Made by a program: the position numbers and the translations under genes | Notes under the pieces: model-generated | What the model saw: the letters and a program-made list of their open reading frames with translations, nothing else | Database searches by the model: none | What the model was told of the DNA's origin: nothing | Shown here: positions 1-6,819 of the stretch, piece by piece | How positions within the stretch are numbered: position 1 is the first letter of the stretch | Layout: every line of letters starts with the position of its first letter | Origin: an uncultured Caryophanales bacterium | GTDB taxonomy: Bacteria > Bacillota_I > Bacilli_A > RF39 > UBA660 | Assembly (NCBI GenBank): GCA_947169395.1 | Contig: CAMVPJ010000020.1 | Span: 1 to 19,184 of the forward strand | Reading direction: 5' to 3' | DNA length: 19,184 bases

Positions 1-66
1 GACCCACTTTTTGAATAGGAAAATCCTGGAAAATACGAAAACTTCCGGAAGATCCTAGGACCGGAA
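1..66. other. GC-richer palindromic patch at left edge
   Basis: This short stretch is clearly richer in G+C than everything around it and is packed with small palindromes: AGGA-AAA-TCCT near 17-27, CTTCCGGAAG near 41-50, TCCTAGGA near 52-59, and TTCCGG paired with CCGGAA flanking the last two. All frames contain stops early, so no gene can be supported, although a C-terminal tail of a gene lying further left cannot be excluded. It could be the end of a mobile element, a terminator-like structure for an upstream gene, or a foreign remnant. From 67 to about 165 the sequence is plain AT-rich DNA in which I see no feature. Confidence 0.3.
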
Positions 67-166
67 AAAATAGCAATTATTCTAAAATTTAATTTTTGAA
101 TATATTGTTTTGTGCATAGCAAGAGGTAAGATAATTGCAAAAGTTCAAGAAAATTGTAAAACAGGC

Positions 167-197
167 TTGACTTTTTTTTTTTTTTTTTTAGTATAAT
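167..197 (+). promoter_or_regulatory. Promoter P1 with an 18-T spacer
   Basis: A -35 box TTGACT (167-172) and a perfect -10 TATAAT (192-197) are separated by 19 nt. Almost all of the spacer is one uninterrupted run of T from 172 to 189. The spacer is 2 nt longer than the sigma-A optimum of 17, so loss or gain of T residues by slipped-strand mispairing would change promoter strength. It points at the possible short ORF at 217 and the pseudopilin gene at 316. Confidence 0.6.
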
Positions 198-216
198 AGG
201 ACTAGAAGGTAAGGTG

Positions 217-279
217 ATGCAAGATAGCATGAATAAACAATATACTTTTGTACACACTAATAGTGTACATTGTGACTAA
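217..279 (+). CDS. Possible 20-residue leader ORF
   Basis: An ATG at 217 follows an AGAAGGTAAGG-type Shine-Dalgarno region and lies about 20 nt after the P1 -10 box. It opens a 20-codon frame ending in TAA at 277-279; a second in-frame ATG lies at 229. The frame runs straight through the inverted repeat at 249-269, so its codons VHTNSVH are partly a by-product of that repeat. No family is recognised. It could be a translated leader of the pseudopilin transcript or a chance ORF. Confidence 0.22.
   Translation: MQDSMNKQYTFVHTNSVHCD
249..269. promoter_or_regulatory. Inverted repeat, candidate operator
   Basis: TGTACAC (249-255) and GTGTACA (263-269) are perfect inverted 7-mers separated by 7 nt, the size and symmetry of a dimeric repressor site. 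The right arm overlaps the proposed -35 of promoter P2, a placement typical of repression. As RNA from P1 it would be a weak hairpin. The cognate regulator is not in this window. Confidence 0.45.
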
Positions 280-292
280 TCTGTGTTATAAT
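264..292 (+). promoter_or_regulatory. Promoter P2 of the pseudopilin gene
   Basis: An extended -10, TG-T-TATAAT (284-292, with TATAAT at 287-292), lies 23 nt before the start codon at 316. The best -35 at 17-nt spacing is TGTACA (264-269), 4 of 6 consensus bases, which also forms the right arm of the inverted repeat. The weak -35 is offset by the TGn extension. Shine-Dalgarno AAAGG is at 301-305. Confidence 0.6.
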
Positions 293-315
293 AATTTTAG
301 AAAGGTAGTGAAGAA

Positions 316-1812
316 ATGATAAAGATTAGAAGAAAACGTGGTTTTACGCTTATTGAATTGATTGCAGTACTTGTAATTATGGCAATACTAGCACTTATCG
401 TAACACCACTAGTAATGAATATTATAAGAAAAGCTAAAATAAGTGCGAGAAAAAGAAGTGTAGATGCATATGGAAGATCAGTAGAGTTAGCTATTGCATC
501 ATATTTACTAGATACAGGTACATTTCCAACAAATGAACAACTACCTAATCTTAAGATAGAGTATAGTGGTTCTAATGTAGTATGTAATGTAATGGCTATG
601 AAAGAAAATGGAGGATTATACTTATCAGAGTGTAAAGTAAATAATGTAGATGTTAAAGACTCATCAACTGAAGATGGATGTTATCACTACGGTACTAGAG
701 ATTTAACAAACGAAGAATATGTAGATATGTATGGAGATGCCTTAAAGAAAGCTTCACTTGCATACTTTAATACAAATGGTAGTCCAGTTGAAGATTACAC
801 TACTTTAACACTAGATTACAAAGGTAAAAATGTGTCATGTGACGTTACAGTTAATTATGATGGAACAATATATATGACTAACTGTAAAGTAGCAGGAGTA
901 ACTGTTAACGATGATACAGAAGATGGATATTATCATTATGGTGAGATAGTAAATCCACCTAGTGCAGTTAATGATTTACTCGCAAAAGCAAATCCTATAA
1001 CAGTAACAAACTATACAGATGGAAATACTAAAGAGATGTATACATTTGAACATCCTGCAACAGAACAAACTGAAGCTTTAACAGATTATAGGTACATAGG
1101 AGCAAATCCAAATAATTATGTGTATTTTAACGGTAATGAATTATGGAGAATCATTGGAGTATTTACGGTAGAAGGTGAAAATGAAATTTTTCAACAGAGA
1201 ATTAAAATCATTAGAAATAATCACTTAGATAATCGCATGGCTTGGAATACAAACGGTACTAATGAATGGGGGTCTGCATCTTTAAATACTTATTTAAATG
1301 GCGATTATTATGATAGTATTGTCAACGATGAAAAAGCTATGATAGAAAGCGCAAAATACTATTTAGGAGCCCATGAAACTGTAAGTGGTGAAGGTACGGA
1401 AATATTTTATAGTTGGGAAAGAGGTGTTAATGTAAATAATGGAAGCAACGAGAGTTACATACAAAAAATAGCTTTAATGTATCCAAGCGATAATTATTAT
1501 ACATATGCTTTAGGAGTAGATGAGACTTGCTATAATTCGTGTAGCAGATGTTACACGCCAGGTGGAAATCCAGTTAATGGCTGGATATATGGAAATAATA
1601 GTAATGGAATAGAATGGTTTTTATCTCCTCGTTATAATTTTAGGGCGGATGCTTTCATGCTTCGCCAAGATGGTGGAGTATCAAACTATCTTAAACGTGC
1701 TAGTGGTGTTTCGGCAACCTATTTAGTCCGTCCAACTTTATATCTATCATCATCTGTTAAAATAACGTCAGGTGATGGATCAGAACAAAGTCCTTATCAA
1801 TTATCGATGTAG
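316..1812 (+). CDS. Type IV pseudopilin-like surface protein with C-terminal display-like domain
   Basis: The N-terminus is a class III prepilin signal: basic residues 2-8, then G9-F10-T-L-I-E14 and a hydrophobic helix to about residue 37. A prepilin peptidase would cut after G9; E14 is the conserved Glu5 of mature pilins. Two pilin-like repeats follow (about 50-126 and 137-208), each with a Cys pair (C90/C106, C175/C190) and ending in EDG-x-YHYG. Residues about 255-496 form a separate domain (LWRIIG near 277, LSP near 436, VRP at 471, closing SGDGSEQSPYQL) resembling the C-terminal domain of many gut Firmicutes surface proteins, probably DUF6273-like. At 498 residues it is far longer than ordinary pilins of 120-180. 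No pilus ATPase, platform protein or peptidase lies nearby, so export and assembly genes must be elsewhere. Residues 439-463 use CGT/CGC and NNT/NNC codons unlike the AGA-rich remainder. Confidence 0.85.
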   Translation: MIKIRRKRGFTLIELIAVLVIMAILALIVTPLVMNIIRKAKISARKRSVDAYGRSVELAIASYLLDTGTFPTNEQLPNLKIEYSGSNVVCNVMAMKENGGLYLSECKVNNVDVKDSSTEDGCYHYGTRDLTNEEYVDMYGDALKKASLAYFNTNGSPVEDYTTLTLDYKGKNVSCDVTVNYDGTIYMTNCKVAGVTVNDDTEDGYYHYGEIVNPPSAVNDLLAKANPITVTNYTDGNTKEMYTFEHPATEQTEALTDYRYIGANPNNYVYFNGNELWRIIGVFTVEGENEIFQQRIKIIRNNHLDNRMAWNTNGTNEWGSASLNTYLNGDYYDSIVNDEKAMIESAKYYLGAHETVSGEGTEIFYSWERGVNVNNGSNESYIQKIALMYPSDNYYTYALGVDETCYNSCSRCYTPGGNPVNGWIYGNNSNGIEWFLSPRYNFRADAFMLRQDGGVSNYLKRASGVSATYLVRPTLYLSSSVKITSGDGSEQSPYQLSM

Positions 1813-1820
1813 TAAATTAA

Positions 1821-1862
1821 CCTCAGTTATATTTAAGAATAAAATATACTGAGGTGTTTTTT
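1821..1862 (+). terminator. Terminator after the pseudopilin gene, overlapping murE ribosome site
   Basis: CCTCAGT-t-ATATTT pairs with AAATAT-ACTGAGG (arms 1821-1834 and 1842-1854), a 13-bp stem with one bulge and a short loop, followed by TG and six T (1857-1862). The 3' arm GAGG continues into GAGGTG, which is the Shine-Dalgarno of murE, and the ATG at 1863 directly follows the T run. The element can therefore end the upstream transcript and, on read-through RNA, mask murE translation initiation. Confidence 0.75.
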
Positions 1863-3182
1863 ATGTTACAGAATGATTCTAGGAAGGTAAGAAGAGGAGA
1901 CACTTTTATTGCTACTTGTGGTATTAATGGGGATGGTCATGATTATATTAAAGATGCAATTAATAGAGGATGTAGTAGAGTAATATGTGAGTATGGTAAT
2001 TATGATTATGATAATATAGAGTTTGTAGATAGTACTAAGGATTATTTAGATAGTTATATTAAGAATAAGTATGTAGATATAGTTAAGAATTTAAAGCTTA
2101 TTGGTATAACTGGTACTAATGGTAAGACTACTACATCTTTTTTAATATATCAGGCATTAAATAAAGTAGGTATTAGTTGTGCTTATATTGGTACTATTGG
2201 TTTTTATATGGATGGTAATAAGTATGATAATATTAATACTACTCCTGATATATTAAGTTTGTATCACATGTTAATTGAGTGTGTTAGAAATAACGTAGAG
2301 TATGTAGTAATGGAAGTTAGTAGTCAAGGTTTGTATTATAATCGAGTTAAGTATTTAGAGTTTGATTATGCTATATTTACTAATTTAACACATGATCACT
2401 TAGATTTTCACAAGACTATGGATGAGTATTTAAAGTGTAAATTAAAGTTATTTGATATGCTTAAAGATAATGGAGTTAGTATTATTAATAGTGATGATAA
2501 GTATTATAAACATTTTATTACGGATAATTGTGTTACTTATGGAGTATCTGGAGATTATAAGATTAGTGATATAAATAATGGTAGTTTTAAAGTAAATAAT
2601 ATTATGTATAATACTAAACTAATAGGGAATTATAATATATATAATATATGTGTAGTTATAATTATATTAGAATTATTAAATATAGATTGTGATACTATTA
2701 CTAGTGTAGTTAGTTCTTTAGAGAGTGCGCCTGGTAGAATGGAGAAGATTAATTATAATGATTCTACTATTATAATAGATTATGCACATACTCCTGATGC
2801 AGTTGAGAAAGTAATTAATGCGGTAAAGAATAATAATAGAGTAATTACTATTATTGGTTGTGGAGGTAATAGAGATAATAGTAAAAGAAAGTATATGGGT
2901 AGAATTGCGCTCGCTAATTCTGATTATGTTATTTATACAACTGATAATCCTAGATATGAAGATCCGTATGATATAATTCTTGACATGATACAATTACTTG
3001 ACAGTTTTAACTATGAAATTGAGATAAATCGTAAAAAAGCAATTATAAAGGGTATACAAATGCTAAAAAAAGGTGATATACTATTAATATTAGGAAAAGG
3101 ACATGAAGATTATCAAGAGATTAATGGTGTTAAGCATCATTTTAGTGATAAAGAAGTAGTCCTAGATTATATTAATAAATAG
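1863..3182 (+). CDS. murE: UDP-N-acetylmuramoyl-tripeptide synthetase, meso-DAP type
   Basis: Cytoplasmic ATP-dependent ligase adding the third stem-peptide residue to UDP-MurNAc-L-Ala-D-Glu. Visible motifs are DSRKV (5-9) and DGHD in the N-terminal uridine-binding domain, P-loop GTNGKTT (84-90), NTTPD (125-129), EVSSQGL (151-157), the THDHLDFH segment near 176-183, the region of the carbamylated Lys near 192-195, and GKGHEDYQ (411-418). DNPR at 361-364 is the family signature for meso-diaminopimelate; lysine-adding enzymes differ there. I start at ATG 1863 because GAGGTG precedes it by 6 nt; an in-frame GTG at 1854 lies inside the terminator stem and has no ribosome site. At 439 residues it is shorter than typical 480-500, mainly at the N-terminus, which begins almost at the first motif. 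No convincing promoter of its own is seen. mraY follows after 17 nt. Confidence 0.93.
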   Translation: MLQNDSRKVRRGDTFIATCGINGDGHDYIKDAINRGCSRVICEYGNYDYDNIEFVDSTKDYLDSYIKNKYVDIVKNLKLIGITGTNGKTTTSFLIYQALNKVGISCAYIGTIGFYMDGNKYDNINTTPDILSLYHMLIECVRNNVEYVVMEVSSQGLYYNRVKYLEFDYAIFTNLTHDHLDFHKTMDEYLKCKLKLFDMLKDNGVSIINSDDKYYKHFITDNCVTYGVSGDYKISDINNGSFKVNNIMYNTKLIGNYNIYNICVVIIILELLNIDCDTITSVVSSLESAPGRMEKINYNDSTIIIDYAHTPDAVEKVINAVKNNNRVITIIGCGGNRDNSKRKYMGRIALANSDYVIYTTDNPRYEDPYDIILDMIQLLDSFNYEIEINRKKAIIKGIQMLKKGDILLILGKGHEDYQEINGVKHHFSDKEVVLDYINK

Positions 3183-3199
3183 TAGAAAAGAGTGATAAT

Positions 3200-4189
3200 G
3201 TGTTAGTAATGACTAAAGCAGTACTGGCAATAATGATTGGATTTATTGTAGCAGTAATTATAGGTTTAATTGTAATACCAATGTTAAAGAAAAATGTAAA
3301 ACAAGTAGAAAGTATTTATTTAAGTAAGAAACATAAGGAAAAAGCAGGTACTCCTACTATGGGAGGTATAATATTTATATTATCATCATTAATAACGATG
3401 GCAATACTTATTGTACTTAAGAAAGCAACAGTCTCGACTAACTTATTTCTGGTGCTCTTTGTATTCTTATCTTATGCGTTAATAGGTTTTATTGATGACT
3501 ATTTAATTATTAAAAGAAAGAATAATATAGGTCTTACAGAAATACAGAAATTAAGTATGCAAGCTATAGTTGCTTTAATATTCTTCTATGTATATATGCA
3601 TAGTGGAGCAGAAGCAGTACTTGAAATACATACATTAGGTATAACTATTAATATGGGATGGTTCTATGGTATATTTATATTATTTATGTTAGTTGCTAGT
3701 AGTAATGCTGTTAATATTACAGATGGACTTGATGGTTTAGCTGGAGGTCTTGCAGTTATTGCATATCTTGCATTCGCACTAATATCTTGGAATTCATTTG
3801 CCATAACTGGTACGGAAGATATCGCGATATTCATATTTGTACTAGTTGGTAGTTTAATAGGATTCTTAGTATTTAATACACATCCAGCTAAAGTAATTAT
3901 GGGAGATACTGGTAGTCTTGCCTTGGGTGCCACTCTTGCTGCAATTGCAATAATTACAAAACATGAAATTACATTTATAGTAGTAATGCTTGTATTTATT
4001 TTTGAAACAGTAGTATGTTTAATACAAATAGTATCGATGGTATTCTTTCATAAAAAAGTATTCTTGATGACACCTTATCATCATCATATGGAAAAACTAG
4101 GTTGGAAAGAAACAGATATTGTTAAGGCATTCTGGATAGTGGGATTAGTTCTTAGTATGAGTGCGATAATATTTGGTGTTTGGTTATAA
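3200..4189 (+). CDS. mraY: Phospho-N-acetylmuramoyl-pentapeptide transferase
   Basis: Integral membrane enzyme that transfers phospho-MurNAc-pentapeptide from UDP to undecaprenyl phosphate, forming lipid I. It has about ten hydrophobic segments and the family motifs: KAGTPTMGG (48-56), catalytic DD (99-100) followed by YLIIKRKN, N172-ITDGLDGL, GDTGS (235-239), and MTPYHHHMEK (290-299). Its 329 residues match full-length enzymes. GTG at 3200 is preferred over ATG 3209 because AGAAAAGAGTG precedes it at the same spacing used by gpmI. It forms a two-gene cell-wall unit with murE; murF, which lies between them in many dcw clusters, is absent. A strong terminator starts at its stop codon. Confidence 0.95.
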   Translation: MLVMTKAVLAIMIGFIVAVIIGLIVIPMLKKNVKQVESIYLSKKHKEKAGTPTMGGIIFILSSLITMAILIVLKKATVSTNLFLVLFVFLSYALIGFIDDYLIIKRKNNIGLTEIQKLSMQAIVALIFFYVYMHSGAEAVLEIHTLGITINMGWFYGIFILFMLVASSNAVNITDGLDGLAGGLAVIAYLAFALISWNSFAITGTEDIAIFIFVLVGSLIGFLVFNTHPAKVIMGDTGSLALGATLAAIAIITKHEITFIVVMLVFIFETVVCLIQIVSMVFFHKKVFLMTPYHHHMEKLGWKETDIVKAFWIVGLVLSMSAIIFGVWL

Positions 4190-4215
4190 AGTTGATTTAT
4201 TCAACTTCTTTTTTT
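4189..4215 (+). terminator. Terminator of murE-mraY
   Basis: AAGTTGA (4189-4195) and TCAACTT (4201-4207) form a perfect 7-bp stem with a 5-nt loop, followed by C and seven T. The stem begins with the last base of the mraY stop codon. Confidence 0.8.
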
Positions 4216-4223
4216 GAATTTTC

Positions 4224-4250
4224 TTAGCACTCCCTCTTGACAAGTGCTAG
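4224..4250. promoter_or_regulatory. CIRCE operator (HrcA site)
   Basis: TTAGCACTC (4224-4232), a 9-nt spacer, then AAGTGCTAG (4242-4250). The CIRCE consensus is TTAGCACTC-N9-GAGTGCTAA, so the left arm is perfect and the right arm matches 7 of 9. It sits on the promoter of the Hsp20 gene. The expected regulator is the heat-shock repressor HrcA, encoded outside this window. Confidence 0.9.
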
Positions 4251-4265
4251 AAAATGTGCTATCAT
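4237..4265 (+). promoter_or_regulatory. Promoter of the Hsp20 gene
   Basis: Perfect -35 TTGACA (4237-4242) lies mostly in the CIRCE spacer; 17 nt further is -10 TATCAT (4260-4265), 5 of 6. Bound HrcA would cover the -35. The leader to the start codon would be about 70 nt, with two small hairpins (GTAA/TTAC and ACTAAA/TTTGGT), neither of which covers the ribosome site AAAGGG at 4331-4336. Confidence 0.88.
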
Positions 4266-4344
4266 GTATTTGTAATCAGGAAGGTTACATAAATGTACTA
4301 AAATTTTATATTTGGTTCATAATAAATAAGAAAGGGATGATGAT

Positions 4345-4728
4345 ATGTTACCAAGTAGATTTTTATATGATAGTATGTTTGGCCTTGATAGAATGGAGGA
4401 TATGAGTTGTGATATTTATGAGCAAGATAATAAATATCATCTAGAAATGGATATTCCAGGATTTACAAAAGATGATATTAAAATCGAGTGTCATAAAGGA
4501 ACAATTACTGTATCTGCTAAGAAAAATGAGGAAAAAGAAGAGAAAGATGAAGATAAAAAGTATATTCGTCGTGAACGTAAATATGGAGAATATAAAAGAT
4601 CTTTCTATTTAGGGGATATTGATGAAGATGCAATTAAGGCAGAATTTAAAAATGGTACACTTTTAATTACTGCTCCTATTAAGACTGAATCATTAAAGAA
4701 GGAAATAACTATTGAAGGTGAAGAATAA
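4345..4728 (+). CDS. Small heat-shock protein, Hsp20/alpha-crystallin family
   Basis: ATP-independent holdase chaperone that keeps unfolding proteins soluble under stress. The alpha-crystallin domain runs from about residue 20 to 112: Y31-HLEMDIPGF, D43-DIKIE, and the signature A99-EFKNGTLLI. A charged loop rich in Glu, Lys and Asp (61-80) replaces the usual linker, and a C-terminal I-T-I motif (121-123) would mediate oligomer contacts. The N-terminal arm is short, making the protein 127 residues against a common 140-150. The ATG at 4345 follows AAAGGG by 8 nt; the upstream ATGs at 4337 and 4340 are out of frame. The gene is monocistronic under CIRCE control, placing it in the HrcA regulon with chaperones such as groESL and dnaK. 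Confidence 0.93.
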   Translation: MLPSRFLYDSMFGLDRMEDMSCDIYEQDNKYHLEMDIPGFTKDDIKIECHKGTITVSAKKNEEKEEKDEDKKYIRRERKYGEYKRSFYLGDIDEDAIKAEFKNGTLLITAPIKTESLKKEITIEGEE

Positions 4729-4745
4729 TTCACTTTCTTTTATTT
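4715..4745 (+). terminator. Weak terminator after the Hsp20 gene
   Basis: AAGGTGAA (4715-4722) pairs with TTCACTTT (4729-4736), one G-T pair, across a 6-nt loop that ends in the stop codon. The following CTTTTATTTT is a broken T run. The 3' arm also supplies the -35 region of the next promoter. Confidence 0.4.
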
Positions 4746-4757
4746 TAATGATATAAT
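4729..4757 (+). promoter_or_regulatory. Promoter of gpmI
   Basis: TTCACT (4729-4734, 4 of 6) and perfect TATAAT (4752-4757) are spaced by 17 nt. The -10 box ends 21 nt before the gpmI start, giving a short leader that contains AGAAAGAGTG as ribosome site. Confidence 0.6.
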
Positions 4758-4778
4758 TAATTTAGAAAGAGTGATGAT

Positions 4779-6293
4779 ATGAAAAAAGTTTTATTGATGA
4801 TATTAGATGGAGTAGGAATTAGAAGTGAGAATAAAGGGAATGCATTTAATGCTGCAAAAAAGCCTAATATAGACTATTTGTTTAATCATTATCCTAATTC
4901 AAAGTTAGAAGCTAGTGGTCTTTCTGTAGGATTACCTGCTGGTCAAATGGGTAATAGTGAAGTAGGACATATGAATATTGGAGCGGGAAGAATTGTTTTA
5001 GAGCCGCTTACAATGATAGATAAAAAAATTGAAGATAAATCCTTCTTTGAGAATAAAGAAATATTAGATGTATTAAATCATGTTAAAAAGAACAATTCTA
5101 AATTACATTTATTTGGTCTTCTTAGTGATGGTGGTGTGCACTCTCACATTAATCATTTACTTGCCTTACTTGAAATGTGTAAAAAAAATAATGTAAATAG
5201 AGTATATATTCATGCGCTTACTGATGGTAGGGACGTAGATCCTAAAAGTAGTTATAAATATATAACTATATTAGAAAATAAGATTAAAGAGTTAGGAATA
5301 GGTGAGATAGCTACTATTGGTGGACGTTATTATGGTATGGATAGAGATAATAATTATGATAGATTATTTAAAGCGTATAACGTAATAGTAAATGGTCATG
5401 GCGAATATTATAATAAAGATAATATTAAAGTATACTTAGATTATAATTATGATCAAGGTATAACAGATGAGTTTTTACCTCCCACTTTATTTAGTTTAAA
5501 TTCTACTGTTGAAGATAACGATGGATTTATTACATTTAACTTCCGTAAGGATAGAATAAGAGAGATGTTAACAGCTCTTACAAATCCAGAGTTTAATGAT
5601 ATGGAAGTTAAAAGATTTAATAATTTAAAAGTACTTAGCATGATGCCAGTAGTAGAATCTGTTAAAGCCCCTTATGCCTTTAATGATCCTAAATTAGATA
5701 ACATACTTGGTAGTGTGATTGAAAAGAATAATTTATCACAACTTAGAATTGCAGAAACAGAAAAGTATGCTCATGTTACATTTTTCTTTGATGGTGGTTG
5801 TGAGATTGATTATGATAAAGAGATTAAAATACTAGTGCCATCTCCTAAAGTAGCTACCTATGATTTAGCGCCCGAGATGAGTGCATATAAAGTTACTGAA
5901 AAATTACTTGATAATATCGATAAATATGACTTTATAGTTTTAAACTTTGCTAATGGTGATATGGTAGGACATACTGGTAATTTTGATGCTACAGTTAAGG
6001 CAGTTGAAGTGCTTGATGAATGTATTGGTAAGATATATAAGAAATGTAAAGAGATAGATATGACTTTAGTGCTTACTGCAGATCATGGTAATTGTGACTA
6101 TATGTTAGATGAAAATAATAACGTAATAACTAGCCATTCAAAGAGTTTAGTGCCATTTATTGTAACTGATACTAAATATGAAGTAAAAGATGGAAAACTA
6201 GGTGATGTTGCTCCTACAGTACTTGATATTATAGGACTTAGTATTCCTAGTGATATGACTGGTGATGTATTAACTTATGTACATAAAAAATAA
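4779..6293 (+). CDS. gpmI: 2,3-bisphosphoglycerate-independent phosphoglycerate mutase
   Basis: Cytoplasmic glycolytic enzyme interconverting 3- and 2-phosphoglycerate through a phosphoserine intermediate, with two Mn ions. Recognisable are D10 in LMILDGVG (metal ligand), the catalytic serine S60 in QMGNSEVGH, GGVHSH (118-123), TDGRD (148-152), GRYYGMDRD (182-190), NFRKDR (254-259), D394-MVGHTG with H398, and TADHGNCD (433-440) with D435/H436, plus H453. Length 504 is normal for the family. It stands apart from other glycolytic genes, which often surround it in Bacilli. It has its own promoter, and its last 17 nt overlap the next reading frame, suggesting coupled translation. Confidence 0.97.
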   Translation: MKKVLLMILDGVGIRSENKGNAFNAAKKPNIDYLFNHYPNSKLEASGLSVGLPAGQMGNSEVGHMNIGAGRIVLEPLTMIDKKIEDKSFFENKEILDVLNHVKKNNSKLHLFGLLSDGGVHSHINHLLALLEMCKKNNVNRVYIHALTDGRDVDPKSSYKYITILENKIKELGIGEIATIGGRYYGMDRDNNYDRLFKAYNVIVNGHGEYYNKDNIKVYLDYNYDQGITDEFLPPTLFSLNSTVEDNDGFITFNFRKDRIREMLTALTNPEFNDMEVKRFNNLKVLSMMPVVESVKAPYAFNDPKLDNILGSVIEKNNLSQLRIAETEKYAHVTFFFDGGCEIDYDKEIKILVPSPKVATYDLAPEMSAYKVTEKLLDNIDKYDFIVLNFANGDMVGHTGNFDATVKAVEVLDECIGKIYKKCKEIDMTLVLTADHGNCDYMLDENNNVITSHSKSLVPFIVTDTKYEVKDGKLGDVAPTVLDIIGLSIPSDMTGDVLTYVHKK

Positions 6294-6783
6294 TATTAGT
6301 TACTTATTTTCTAGTTTAGTAGATAGTATCTTAGGATATCGTGTATATATATTTATAATTATTAGTTCTATAATACTTTTACTATTGTTATTAAATAGAA
6401 GTAGAGTGATAAAGTATATAGTACTTATTATTAATATAATTATTTGTATACTTATATTAATAAATTATAGCTATCATTTATTTAATGTAGAAATATTTAA
6501 TCATAGTATTTATAATATATACTTTTACTTTTTAAATAGTATTGTCTTTCTTGTAGTAAGCACAATTATCTTGTTTAAGGATAGATATTATAAATTAAAT
6601 TGTATTATTTATATAATTAGTTTAATGCTTATATTATTTAGTTTGTTTATGACTTATTATCTTGCAAATAATCATTATCTAATTTTATATAATATATATT
6701 CAGAAATAGTTATTGGAAATATAATCTATATATTGTACTATATATTTCTTATTGTAAGAAAATTTTTTGACTGTACTCATTAA
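6277..6783 (+). CDS. Orphan multi-pass membrane protein
   Basis: I do not recognise a family. The 168-residue product is almost entirely hydrophobic, rich in Ile, Leu, Tyr and Phe, with about five membrane segments (roughly 22-40, 46-63, 83-102, 108-129 and 141-161). Short basic loops such as NRSR (41-44) and KDRYYK suggest orientation but no catalytic motif. The start overlaps the 3' end of gpmI by 17 nt, with a modest ribosome site GGTGAT about 10 nt upstream. The promoter of engB lies in its last codons and the stop. The extreme AT content lowers confidence slightly, but length, coupling and consistent membrane pattern argue that it is real. Confidence 0.7.
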   Translation: MYIKNNISYLFSSLVDSILGYRVYIFIIISSIILLLLLLNRSRVIKYIVLIINIIICILILINYSYHLFNVEIFNHSIYNIYFYFLNSIVFLVVSTIILFKDRYYKLNCIIYIISLMLILFSLFMTYYLANNHYLILYNIYSEIVIGNIIYILYYIFLIVRKFFDCTH

Positions 6784-6795
6784 TTTTGTTATAAT
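6767..6795 (+). promoter_or_regulatory. Promoter of engB
   Basis: TTGACT (6767-6772), 17-nt spacer, perfect TATAAT (6790-6795) with a TGT extension. The -35 and part of the spacer lie inside the 3' end of the preceding gene. The engB start is 24 nt downstream of the -10 box. Confidence 0.85.
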
Positions 6796-6819
6796 GTATT
6801 TGTTACTAGAGGTGATTAT

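Noticed and set aside
69..138. GCAATTAT / ATAATTGC inverted pair (73-80 and 131-138)
   Set aside because: Eight-base AT-rich arms 50 nt apart are expected by chance in this composition.
2313..2336. EVSSQGL instead of EVSSHAL in MurE as a lesion
   Set aside because: Gln at this position occurs in other Firmicutes MurE proteins, and all other motifs are intact.
2718..2993. Minus-strand open frame inside murE
   Set aside because: Low-complexity Ile/Ser-rich translation opposite a conserved enzyme; an AT-rich shadow.
4272..4344. RNA thermosensor in the hsp20 leader
   Set aside because: Only two small hairpins are seen and neither pairs with the AAAGGG ribosome site; CIRCE explains heat control.
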